A DNA stretch of 64,000 bases, taken from CAZWSX01 sp964636985 (GTDB lineage: Bacteria; Planctomycetota; Planctomycetia; Pirellulales; Pirellulaceae). The notes under the pieces are model-generated. The model searched no databases. It was not told where the DNA came from and saw only the letters and a list, made by a program, of their open reading frames with translations. Position 1 is the first letter of the stretch, and every line of letters begins with the position of its first letter. Below are positions 17,094-25,663 of the stretch, piece after piece. Location of the stretch: NCBI GenBank assembly GCA_964636985.1, contig CAZWSX010000018.1:95525-159524 (forward strand). The letters run 5' to 3'. A program made the translations under genes and the position numbers.

Positions 17094-18050
17094 ATGACCA
17101 CGCAGCGCAAACTGGGCGATAGCGGGCTGACAACGCCCCCTTTGATCTTGGGTGGCAATGTCTTTGGCTGGACCATCGATCAGCAAACGTCGTTCGGTGT
17201 GCTCGACGCCTTCGTCGCGGGTGGCGGACGGATGATCGACACCGCCGACGTGTATTCGGTGTGGAAGCCTGGCAATGTGGGTGGCGAATCGGAGACCATT
17301 ATCGGCCAGTGGCTTGCCAAACGCGGCCGCCGCGACGATGTGTTGATCGCCACGAAAGTCGGCATGAAGCCCGATGGTCCGGGAGCACTCACGCCCCAAC
17401 GTATTGCGGAAGGCGTCGAAGGCTCGCTCAAGCGGCTCGGTACCGACTACATCGACCTCTATTACGCTCACCGTGACGATCCCGAAACACCATTGGAATC
17501 GACCTTGGCAGCCTTCGACCAATTGGTTCGCGCGGGCAAAGTCCGGTCGATCGCCGCCTCCAACTACGACGCCGTCCGATTGGAAAAGGCGCTCGCAATC
17601 AGCGATGAGAAGCGGCTAACTCCCTATACGATTCTGCAACCGCACTACAATCTGGTCGCGCGCGACCTGTTCGAAGGACCGCTCCGCGATCTATGCGCAG
17701 CCAAGGGGATCGCGGTCCTCCCCTACTATCCGCTTGCTTCCGGATTCTTGACCGGCAAATACCGCTCGGCAGCCGATTCAGCAGGCAAAGCGCGTGGCGG
17801 CTCGGTCGAAAAATACTTGAACGACTTTGGATGGGGCGTGGTGGCTGCTTTGGACAAAGTTGCCGCCGAGGCCAAGGCAACCCAAGCGCAAATCGCTCTG
17901 GCATGGTTAATGGCCCAGCCAACCGTCGTTGCACCGATCGCTAGTGCGACCAGTGTCGCTCAAGTCGAAGACTTGCTTGGCTCGATGCGAATCAAGCTTT
18001 CCGGGGAGCAATTGGCGATCCTGAACTCAGCCAGTGCTAAACCACGCTAG
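17094..18050 (+). CDS. Aldo/keto reductase
   Basis: A 318-residue NADPH-dependent oxidoreductase from the ATG at 17094, preceded by AAAGGAA. The catalytic tetrad is readable: D-T-A-D-V-Y gives Asp and Tyr, A-T-K-V-G gives Lys, and Y-Y-A-H-R gives His. The family hallmarks G-K-V-R-S-I-A-A-S-N-Y and the C-terminal V-A-P-I-A-S-A-T-S binding the cofactor phosphate are also present. It most resembles the YajO/YghZ-like group that reduces aldehydes and ketones. It opens a cluster of redox genes (SDR, two Old Yellow Enzyme genes) that is interrupted by the protease cassette. Confidence 0.92.
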   Translation: MTTQRKLGDSGLTTPPLILGGNVFGWTIDQQTSFGVLDAFVAGGGRMIDTADVYSVWKPGNVGGESETIIGQWLAKRGRRDDVLIATKVGMKPDGPGALTPQRIAEGVEGSLKRLGTDYIDLYYAHRDDPETPLESTLAAFDQLVRAGKVRSIAASNYDAVRLEKALAISDEKRLTPYTILQPHYNLVARDLFEGPLRDLCAAKGIAVLPYYPLASGFLTGKYRSAADSAGKARGGSVEKYLNDFGWGVVAALDKVAAEAKATQAQIALAWLMAQPTVVAPIASATSVAQVEDLLGSMRIKLSGEQLAILNSASAKPR

Positions 18051-18084
18051 TCCGCAAGACCAATAACTCGATCAGGCCACACGA

Positions 18085-18798
18085 TCACCAGTGGCCCGCA
18101 TGCGCGCCGCCGTCGACGTGCAACGTTTCGCCAGTTACGAAAGTGGCCGACTCCAAATAGAGGACGGCGTCGACAACCTCCGAAACTTCGCCCATGCGGC
18201 CTACTGGATGCAGGCCCGCGAGAAAAGCGTGCGTCTCGGGCGCATGCATCGGCGTCTTGATCACGCCCGGGGCCACGGCGTTTACGCGAATGCCTTTGTC
18301 CGCGTACTCGATCGCCAGCGACCTGGTCACCGCGTCGAGTCCCCCCTTCGTCAAAGACGCCAGCGCCGAGGGGACACTTTTGACAGGCTGCGCCACGAGC
18401 GTCGTTGTGATGTTCACGATGTGCCCGCCTCCCTGCGTCAGCATGTGCCGAACGGCATGCTGCGAGACGTAAAAGAACCCGGCCAAGTTAAGCGAAATCT
18501 TCGCGGCAAAGTCGGCTTCGGTGTATTCGATGAAAGGCTTGGCAATAAACATACCGGCGTTGTTGACAAGAGTATCAACGCGGCCGAATCTCTCCACCGC
18601 GCCGCCGATCACCTTTTCGGCGACGGCCGGATCGGCAATGTCGCCCGCGATCGCCAACACATCGGGCGCGCTGTCCGCCGTGATGGATCGCGAGTTGGCC
18701 ACCACGCGATAGCCGCGTTCCAGAAATCCGCGGACCAGCGCCGCACCGATGCCCTGGGACGCCCCCGTGATGACGGCGACTTTGCCATCGTTGTCCAT
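18085..18798 (-). CDS. SDR-family protein lacking the catalytic tyrosine
   Basis: A 237-residue short-chain dehydrogenase/reductase fold. The cofactor site is intact (T-G-A-S-Q-G-I-G, residues 11-18), as are D-I-A near residue 53, N-N-A-G at 79-82 and the C-terminal D-G-G. At the active site the usual Y-x-x-x-K reads A147-S-L-T-K151, so the proton-donating Tyr is Ala while Lys is kept. The catalytic Ser position sits in a run of Thr (131-133). It may bind NAD(P)H but use another acid, or act without classical chemistry. It lies head-to-tail upstream of nothing obvious and converges with the aldo/keto reductase. Confidence 0.85.
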   Translation of the reverse strand: MDNDGKVAVITGASQGIGAALVRGFLERGYRVVANSRSITADSAPDVLAIAGDIADPAVAEKVIGGAVERFGRVDTLVNNAGMFIAKPFIEYTEADFAAKISLNLAGFFYVSQHAVRHMLTQGGGHIVNITTTLVAQPVKSVPSALASLTKGGLDAVTRSLAIEYADKGIRVNAVAPGVIKTPMHAPETHAFLAGLHPVGRMGEVSEVVDAVLYLESATFVTGETLHVDGGAHAGHW

Positions 18799-18879
18799 GA
18801 CGGTTCTCGCTCTGAAAGAGGATGCTTGCTCTTCGATGCACGCCGGGATCGTCTGAACAGTCCGGCGTTGCAGCTCAGC

Positions 18880-19600
18880 TTAGACCGTATCGAGTTCTGC
18901 GCTAACATTTCCGCGAACAGTTTTAAAGTGGGGCCGTTTCTCTTCCTCGATCGAAGAATTGCCATCGAGCGGCGGGTAATCGGTGTAACCCCCTGGGCCA
19001 GAGCCATAAAACGTGACGGGGTTCGGAGGATTGAGCGGCGCTTGCAGCGCGAATCGTCGCGGCAAGTCGGGGTTGGCGATGAATAGCGTACCGAAGGCTA
19101 CCGCGTCGGCCTCGCCAGCGACGATCGCCTTGTTGGCGGTCTCAAAGGTGAAGCCCTCGTTGGCGATATAGATGCCGCCGAACTTGCGCTTCAATTCCGG
19201 GCCCAGCCGGCCAGGACCGACCGATTCGCGAGCCGCAATAAAGGCCAAGCCGCGCTGGCGAAGTTGCTCGGCGACATAGCCGAAAGTAGCCGCGGGATTG
19301 GAGTCACCCATCGAGTACATGTCGCCCCGGGGCGCCAAGTGCATTCCCACGCGGCGGGCGCCCCACACCGAAGTGACGGCATCGGTGACTTCGAGCATCA
19401 GCCGCGCACGGTTCTCGATCGACCCGCCGTAGTCGTCGGTCCGCTTGTTGGTGCTGTCTTGCAGGAACTGGTCGAGCAGATAGCCGTTCGCACCGTGAAT
19501 CTCCACTCCATCAAAGCCCGCGCGTTCGGCGTTCCGGGCACCATGCTTGTAGGCCTCGACAATGTCTGGAATCTCGTCGCGTTCCAGAGCCCTCCGCGCA
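18880..19600 (-). pseudogene. N-terminally truncated Old Yellow Enzyme (alkene reductase)
   Basis: The minus frame holds the C-terminal two thirds of an NADH:flavin oxidoreductase. It runs from about A-L-E-R-D-E-I-P at 19593 through G-F-D-G-V-E-I-H-G-A-N-G-Y-L-L-D-Q-F-L, R-T-D-D-Y-G-G-S-I-E-N-R-A-R and A-F-G-T-L-F-I-A-N-P-D-L to the stop. The first 140 or so residues of the family, with the FMN-binding N-terminal strand motifs, are missing. Instead the frame runs into sequence belonging to the end of the protease/methyltransferase gene, which stops at 19640. This is best read as a deletion or insertion boundary. A second, complete member of the superfamily lies at 24406-25581 and is different in sequence. 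Confidence 0.75.
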
Positions 19601-19639
19601 ACGCTTCGCCCCGCATCGTTAGAGAATTTGCCAAGACGG

Positions 19640-22600
19640 CTACAACTTGCGTGCCACGAGCGAGCGGCACTGTTCGAAATAGGCAGGCACGGTTTCTTCA
19701 ATTTTGAAGCCGTTCCGTTCCAGCCACTCTTCCACGCCAGCAACGCCTTTCCAATTCAAATCCTTCTTGCCGATCATCCGCACAAGGAGTCGGCCTGAAT
19801 CGCGGACCACATTCCAACTCGTCTCAATCTCGGCGAACTTACCATCACGCTCCAATTGTTTCTTAGCGCCCTTGATAATCGCCTCGACGTCAATTTCTTT
19901 GAGCGGTTCGGTGATCACAAGCCGCCCACCGGTAATCAGAGCGGCTTTCGCCTTACGCAGAACGTGGACGTGGTTGTCCATGCAGAACAAGGCCATCATG
20001 ATTGAAACGACGTCGAACGAGCCTGCATCTGGTTCGAACGCCTCCGCTGCCCTATGCACAATCTGGCACTGGCTTTCGCGATCGATCTCCTTAAGTTTTC
20101 GTTCCAATATCAAAAGCATGCTGTCGGAGGCGTCGACAGCCGTGACCGTGAGGCTTCTCATGTCGCGGAGAAGTTCGATGCAGGTGTTGCCGGTGCCAGC
20201 GCCGATGTCCAGCATGTGCGGCGTCGGCCTCGTGGCCAGATGTTGGCGGCAGCGTTTGATGTGGAACTGCCGGGCCCCCTCGTAATATTCGCACTTCAGC
20301 AAGACCTTGTCGTAGTTTCGCGCGTAGGCTCGCCAGAGCCACTCAATCTGACTGGCTTCGGTAAGCGTCTGGGCGATGGACGGCTGCTGCACACCATCGG
20401 CCAGCGCGAACACCCAATAACAGCCGTCCGAGGCGTTGGTCGTCGGATCGGCCAGTCCCAAGGCAACACCCGAGAGTACCCGGTTCCGCCATGAGAATCG
20501 GGTCCGCTGAAGTGGCGGCAGCGAGTTACTGCTGCTGCGATCCCACATATACCAATCGGCCAGCGGCGCCCCACCACTTTCGGCAAGAGCCGCTTCGAGC
20601 CCCTCACCCAACTGTTCCACTCTTTTGCCGAGCGACACAGCGCGATCGATATCCAAAAGCGCCGCGGCCGCGGTATTGATCTCGACAATTTTTCCAAATC
20701 GGTCGATCTTGATAATCCCGGCCGGGAGAAACGTTTTTAGCTGATCGACCTGTTCCCAATCTTTGATTGCCTCGCGGCCCGTGGCGGGTGGCATCTGCCA
20801 ATAGCCATCAGCCGTTAAGCTGATCCGATCCGTGACGTTGTGAAACTCGACTTCCAGGAGCAACGTCCCGTTATCGGCTCCCATCGGCAACAAAGAAGCG
20901 TGCTGCTTGAGAACCGGCAACCATGCAACGCACCCTTTTTCCTGACGGAAAACCGCGGGGATTTTCGTAGCACGTAGGCGTTCCAGTTGTTCCGGCGTGG
21001 GCTCGTTTCCGCGCAGTTCCGTGAGCAGGTGATACAGATCTTCCTGTTCGTCGTTGAACGCAGCGGCGTGAACCTTTTCCATTCTCTGCGTGAGCGCATC
21101 GGCAATCTGACGGCCCGACATCCCGATCAGTGTTTCGGACGTGGCCAAGTCGTCGGCTAGCAAAAGTTGTGCGGCGTTATCATCCGCATCCAGATACTCC
21201 CCTTCGGGGCTCTTTTCCGAGAATTGCAACAACGTCCAAGGGTGGACTCGTTGTGCCTCGGGCGCGCGGGGCGGCAGCCCCAGCAACCAGTTACAAAAAC
21301 GGTTGCATATTTGCGACCGACCGTTTTCGAGCGGCGGGGCCCTTCTCAGCGATGGTTCGATGTAATAAGCCGCCCGATTGTTGAGTTCCGGAGGCGACGG
21401 CGAAGGCTGCGCGATTAGCGCCGGCCGCCCCTGCGCAATCCGGTATCCCAAGGCAGCCATAACGCTCTTCGACGGAGCATCGCTCATGAGAAAAAACGCT
21501 GCCGAACAGAGCCGAAGCGGCGAATACGTCGGACTCAAAAAATAGATATTCTGCGCGTCGACGACTTCCGGTTCATAGCCACTCTCCTTGGCTGCCTCGA
21601 TCGCCAGAGTTTGCCAGTCTCCCGGTTGGCTAAGGTGTTGATCGATAACAATCGCGCAGCGCCAGGTACGAACCGGCACCATCTCCAAACCTTGCAGACC
21701 GAGCCTTACCGTGCCGTCGGAGGCAGCATCTCCATCCTTGATGAAATGCCGCCGGATATCGTCCAGGGGTATGCCTAGATTCCCCGCGGTGGTCCCCGAA
21801 TTGTGAAGCGCCAACAGCCGCAGATTTTGGTCGACAACCAAGCCGCCGGATGAACCTCTGGCGGTCGTCGCGTCGTAGCCGATACGGTTGTTCGGGCTTG
21901 TCAAAATCCGCCCGATCGACCATCGCACGGCCTCGCCGCCTGCGTGGTGGAAGACAAACACCAGCGTACCCGGCGGCGGCCGTTCGCTGGCTGCCGCACC
22001 GAGATCAAACCATCCCCGTTTTCTCAAGCGACCGTCGTCGAGCCGAACTTCGTCGAGACCCGGACTGCTCGAAAGCCGCAGAAGGGCAAAATCAAGTTCA
22101 CTGTCACCGCACCGGGACGATTCGACCAACCAAGTCTTCGGGTGCAGCGACTTGACCGAATGCCGAGCCCGGCCCTCCGTCGGAAAGGACGAATCGAAAT
22201 CGAATCGCACCTGCACGTTTTGCGCTGCCGCCGCGTCAATGAGATCGCAGCCCATCCCCTTGGTCACCACGTGGTAACAGGTGATCACAAGATCGGGGCC
22301 AACGAGGAAGCCGGTTCCCTTTAGGAATGGCGTCTCCACAAGGCAAACTCGTGCCTGATACTCCAGCGACTGCTGCATCAGCGGCTTAAGATCGAACGAC
22401 GGGATGGCCGTCACGGCCGCTTCCAAAGACACCGGCACCGTCTCGCGCAGCGGAGCCTGAATTCCCATCCAGGCGCGGAAGAGTTCTCGTTCCTCCGGCT
22501 TCAAGCTTGCGATGTCCTGCTGCAATGCGGCAGGCAACCGGCTTAGATCGCCGGCGACTGGACTGTCGGCTGGCGGCGACACGAGCGAATAGCGCTGCAA

Positions 22601-22954
22601 AACATTCTGCAAATCGATGCGGACCGCGGCCGGACCAACACCAATCCCAGCCGGCGCCTGTTGCCGTGCCTCCAGGAGTTCCCGGTTATTGGCGTACCAT
22701 ACGGTAAGCGGAGGGTAGCTCCCCTTGAAATACTTTTGGACGATAGCATCCACCAGTTCTGCAATTTTGTACCTGCAACTAAAGCTCTCCACGACGCGGG
22801 AAAGCATGTTAGGCATCGTGTCGTTGATGCTGTAGCTGTTCAGCTTCCCCAACCCGGCGTGATACAACGCCCTATCGAACTCGCCTTCGTTGCTGATGTC
22901 GACCTTAAGAATGTTCAACAGAGCCTCCTGCTCTTGCCCTGATAGCTGCGACAT
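19640..22954 (-). CDS. EAD-trypsin-NDT/TIR-like-PAS-methyltransferase fusion protein
   Basis: A single 1104-residue chain with GCGGAG seven bases before the ATG. Residues 1-90 are a helical EAD-like adaptor. Residues 195-400 form a trypsin fold with H228 (C-Y-H-V-V), D288 (E-L-D-F-A-L-L) and S369 (G-S-S-G-G), a full triad. Residues 430-532 look like the deoxyribosyltransferase/TIR-like Rossmannoid fold (A-A-F-F-L-M-S-D-A-P, then A-L-G-Y-R-I-A-Q-G-R-P-A-L-I-A). Residues 600-740 are unassigned. Residues 745-860 are PAS-like (G-I-I-K-I-D-R-F-G-K-I-V-E-I-N). Residues 905-1104 are a class I SAM methyltransferase with L-D-I-G-A-G-T-G-N. No membrane segment or signal is seen, so it is probably cytoplasmic. 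EAD-type proteins belong to bacterial conflict or signalling systems; the present role is inferred. Confidence 0.8.
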   Translation of the reverse strand: MSQLSGQEQEALLNILKVDISNEGEFDRALYHAGLGKLNSYSINDTMPNMLSRVVESFSCRYKIAELVDAIVQKYFKGSYPPLTVWYANNRELLEARQQAPAGIGVGPAAVRIDLQNVLQRYSLVSPPADSPVAGDLSRLPAALQQDIASLKPEERELFRAWMGIQAPLRETVPVSLEAAVTAIPSFDLKPLMQQSLEYQARVCLVETPFLKGTGFLVGPDLVITCYHVVTKGMGCDLIDAAAAQNVQVRFDFDSSFPTEGRARHSVKSLHPKTWLVESSRCGDSELDFALLRLSSSPGLDEVRLDDGRLRKRGWFDLGAAASERPPPGTLVFVFHHAGGEAVRWSIGRILTSPNNRIGYDATTARGSSGGLVVDQNLRLLALHNSGTTAGNLGIPLDDIRRHFIKDGDAASDGTVRLGLQGLEMVPVRTWRCAIVIDQHLSQPGDWQTLAIEAAKESGYEPEVVDAQNIYFLSPTYSPLRLCSAAFFLMSDAPSKSVMAALGYRIAQGRPALIAQPSPSPPELNNRAAYYIEPSLRRAPPLENGRSQICNRFCNWLLGLPPRAPEAQRVHPWTLLQFSEKSPEGEYLDADDNAAQLLLADDLATSETLIGMSGRQIADALTQRMEKVHAAAFNDEQEDLYHLLTELRGNEPTPEQLERLRATKIPAVFRQEKGCVAWLPVLKQHASLLPMGADNGTLLLEVEFHNVTDRISLTADGYWQMPPATGREAIKDWEQVDQLKTFLPAGIIKIDRFGKIVEINTAAAALLDIDRAVSLGKRVEQLGEGLEAALAESGGAPLADWYMWDRSSSNSLPPLQRTRFSWRNRVLSGVALGLADPTTNASDGCYWVFALADGVQQPSIAQTLTEASQIEWLWRAYARNYDKVLLKCEYYEGARQFHIKRCRQHLATRPTPHMLDIGAGTGNTCIELLRDMRSLTVTAVDASDSMLLILERKLKEIDRESQCQIVHRAAEAFEPDAGSFDVVSIMMALFCMDNHVHVLRKAKAALITGGRLVITEPLKEIDVEAIIKGAKKQLERDGKFAEIETSWNVVRDSGRLLVRMIGKKDLNWKGVAGVEEWLERNGFKIEETVPAYFEQCRSLVARKL

Positions 22955-23015
22955 AGAATTCTCCGCTGCGATGGCTTTGGGTTACCGCTGCAAAACGACT
23001 TGGGTGTGAATCAGT

Positions 23016-24143
23016 TCACTGGCAGGCAATCCCTTTTTCGTCCAGTGCCGCGCGGATCATTCCGATGGGCACTCCTTGGTTGAACTCTCGTTGCACGTCC
23101 TTTGGCCAGTCGGGTCCGCCCGCATGATGCAGCGCAATCAGTTCCAGCTTTCGGTTGAACACAGGCGATCCCGACGATCCGCCAACCGTGTTCGCCGTAT
23201 AGAGCACCCGGCTCCCATTGGCGTTTCGCCCCAGCATGCCGTTCTCGCGCCAGTCGAAACGGAGTGGATCGCCTGAGGGATGTTGAAAAATGAAGACGGC
23301 CGTGTCCTTGGCGAAGTCTTTTTCGAAATCACGGTCCGCGCGGGGCAACGATAGCCAATGACGCTCAGGCGAACCGGGGGCAGGCTTTTCGCCTAGTGGT
23401 TCGCTCCCGAGCTTTCGTTCCAAACGAAGAATCGCATAGTCGAGGTGCGCGACCGGACGCGTGCCGGCTAACGTGGTGTCGCGTCCCACGGGTTGCGTAT
23501 CGGACGAATCGTACGGCTTGCTGTCGACCAGCCAAGCTTTGTCGTCGTTCACCAGCTTGACTTTCACGCCAGGCGAAACGGTGTCTCCCTCGTTCGTCGT
23601 GCGGTAGTCGAACAGGCAACTGATGCCAGTCGAACTTGCACCCGGCGCGCCACGGATTGCCGATTCGACAACGTGAAAGTTGGTCATTACCAGGTCGGGG
23701 CCGATCAGGAACCCAGTCCCCATCGCGAGGCCTTGGTCCGTCTGCACCGAAACCTTGCAAACCCATGTCAGGATTTTGCCCAAGCGACTCCAAAAGACGA
23801 CGGGATCAGAGAACCCCAAACCCTGGTTGATCATCCGTTCCAAGCCGCCGTCGCCTGGAGGAGCGGCAATCACGCCGTGACGCCGAGCAAAATCGACGAT
23901 CAAACCGTTATCCGGCGCGTACTCCAACATCGCCTGAACAAGCCGATCGAGGCGCCATTGGCCATTCAGATACTGAATGAGCAGGTATCGCGCCTGCTGA
24001 TAGTCATCGTAGATGCTCGCATGATCGGATAGATCGATGTTGAGTTTCACTTTGAGCAACTGGTCCAAGGTCTGTCTGCCACACGCACTCTTTATTGCGT
24101 CCGACAATTTCCCTTGTTCTGGACCATTGACGTGGAGCGGCAT
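23016..24143 (-). CDS. EAD-trypsin protein, first gene of the protease cassette
   Basis: A 375-residue protein from the ATG at 24143 (the frame is open to a GTG at 24191). The N-terminal region has the helical pattern of an effector-associated domain (G-P-E-Q-G-K-L-S-D-A-I, then Q-Y-L-N-G-Q-W-R-L-D-R-L-V-Q-A-M-L and Y-A-P-D-N). A trypsin-like domain follows with G-T-G-F-L-I-G-P-D-L-V-M-T-N-F-H-V-V. Numbered from this start, the triad is H157, D235 (L-D-Y-A-I-L-R-L) and S324 (G-G-S-S-G-S-P). There is no signal peptide, so it probably acts in the cytoplasm, unlike DegP-type proteases. It ends 61 bases before the larger fusion gene on the same strand, which suggests co-transcription. Confidence 0.82.
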   Translation of the reverse strand: MPLHVNGPEQGKLSDAIKSACGRQTLDQLLKVKLNIDLSDHASIYDDYQQARYLLIQYLNGQWRLDRLVQAMLEYAPDNGLIVDFARRHGVIAAPPGDGGLERMINQGLGFSDPVVFWSRLGKILTWVCKVSVQTDQGLAMGTGFLIGPDLVMTNFHVVESAIRGAPGASSTGISCLFDYRTTNEGDTVSPGVKVKLVNDDKAWLVDSKPYDSSDTQPVGRDTTLAGTRPVAHLDYAILRLERKLGSEPLGEKPAPGSPERHWLSLPRADRDFEKDFAKDTAVFIFQHPSGDPLRFDWRENGMLGRNANGSRVLYTANTVGGSSGSPVFNRKLELIALHHAGGPDWPKDVQREFNQGVPIGMIRAALDEKGIACQ

Positions 24144-24405
24144 ACTCTGCGATCCGATCGTGCAAGACCCAAGAAATTGGAGCTCCCGCACCAGTCGGAG
24201 TTTTCACGAGACCACGCCAAGCCTATTCGGCGCGGTCGCCATTTCTTGCAGCATCGACTGGCACGAGAGGAGCTATTCGCCTGATTCATTAGCCAATAGC
24301 GAGACTGCTCAGGCCATAGTCCAAAAGGACTAGACGAGCGAGAAGCACGACAACCCTAAACGTTCCGATCTAGAAGGAACGTCTGTCAGTTTTACGGTCC
24401 AGCTT

Positions 24406-25581
24406 CTACTTCGCGCGACGCTTCACCGCGTATCCGTACGGAATCGGCCACGACGGCTCGACGCCCAGCCCGGCTTGGGCTTTCAAGGCCCAATAAGGTT
24501 CGCGCAATAGTTCGCGAGCAATGAAAACCAAGTCGGCGTCGCCTGAGGTAATGACTTCGTTGGCGTAAGGAGCCTCGGTAATCAGCCCCACTGCGCCCGT
24601 CATAATATGGGCCTCGTCTCGGATTTGTCTTGCGAAAGGGATCTGATAGCCCTTCCCTACTGGAATGCGCGCCTTGGGAGTGAGTGCGCCGCTGGAGACG
24701 TCGATCAGATCGATGCCCAAGTCCTTCAGCTTCGAAGCCAGAACCACCGACTGCGCCCCGTCCCAACCTCCTTCGACCCAATCGGTTGCCGAGATTCTTA
24801 CAAACACGGGCAACTCGGCGGGAACCAGCGATCGCACCTGGCTGGCGACGCGGAGCGTCAACCGCATGCGATTCTCCAAGCTGCCTCCGTATTCATCCGT
24901 GCGGTGGTTGCTGATCGGAGAAAGGAACTCGTGCAGCAAGTAGCCGTGCGCCGAATGGACTTCGATCACCTTGAAACCTGCCGTCAAAGCGCGGCGAGTC
25001 GCATCCTCGAAAGCCCTCACCACCCCATCGATTCCGGTTTTGTCGAGCGCAATCGGCGGCGGATCGCCGTCGTTGAAGGGGATCGCACTCGGAGCAACGG
25101 GCGACCAGCCACCCGCCTCAGGCGTAATCAGCGCGCCGCCCTGCCACGGCGGCTGGCAACTCGCTTTCCGCCCGGCGTGGGCCAATTGAATACCTGCGAT
25201 GGCACCCTGCGAATGAACGAACCTCGCGATCCGCGCCAGCGGCTCGATGTGCTGCTCGCCCCAGATGCCTACGTCCTTCGGCGTGATCCGCCCCTCGGCG
25301 GTAACGCCCGTTGCTTCCACAATGGCGAGCCCAACTCCGCCTGCGGCACGACTGCCAAGGTGGACCAGATGCCAATCGTTCGCCAGCCCATCGTCGGCGC
25401 TGTACTGGCACATCGGCGACATCACGATTCGATTGCGAAACGTAACACCGCGGATCGTAAGCGGGCTGAGCAAATCGATCTCGGGCACCTCGCGATCGTG
25501 GTCGGCCCCTGAAGGGCAACCGTGAGCCATGGATCCCACACTTTTGTTCGTCGATTCCCCGTGCGCGTCGTCCGTTGTCAT
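24406..25581 (-). CDS. Old Yellow Enzyme, YqjM/NamA-like NADPH dehydrogenase
   Basis: A 391-residue flavin-dependent ene-reductase from the ATG at 25581 (the frame extends three codons to a GTG). Conserved segments are L-S-P-L-T-I-R-G-V-T-F-R-N-R-I-V-M-S-P-M-C-Q-Y-S, with the Cys that tunes FMN in YqjM, then Q-L-A-H-A-G-R-K, E-V-H-S-A-H-G-Y-L-L-H-E-F-L, R-T-D-E-Y-G-G-S-L-E-N-R and G-A-V-G-L-I. It reduces activated C=C bonds using NADPH. The first 35 residues are a polar extension not seen in YqjM. It is the intact partner of the truncated family member at 18880-19600. Confidence 0.9.
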   Translation of the reverse strand: MTTDDAHGESTNKSVGSMAHGCPSGADHDREVPEIDLLSPLTIRGVTFRNRIVMSPMCQYSADDGLANDWHLVHLGSRAAGGVGLAIVEATGVTAEGRITPKDVGIWGEQHIEPLARIARFVHSQGAIAGIQLAHAGRKASCQPPWQGGALITPEAGGWSPVAPSAIPFNDGDPPPIALDKTGIDGVVRAFEDATRRALTAGFKVIEVHSAHGYLLHEFLSPISNHRTDEYGGSLENRMRLTLRVASQVRSLVPAELPVFVRISATDWVEGGWDGAQSVVLASKLKDLGIDLIDVSSGALTPKARIPVGKGYQIPFARQIRDEAHIMTGAVGLITEAPYANEVITSGDADLVFIARELLREPYWALKAQAGLGVEPSWPIPYGYAVKRRAK

Positions 25582-25663
25582 GAGTTGCACCCAAGAATTG
25601 CATCAACCAACTCTGATCATGTGAATCGCCTTTAGTGCAACATAACGTTCGCGAAACGTGTGG

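Noticed and set aside
18880..19743. A complete 287-codon Old Yellow Enzyme gene
   Set aside because: The first 50 codons are antisense-like sequence from the neighbouring gene and lack any reductase similarity.
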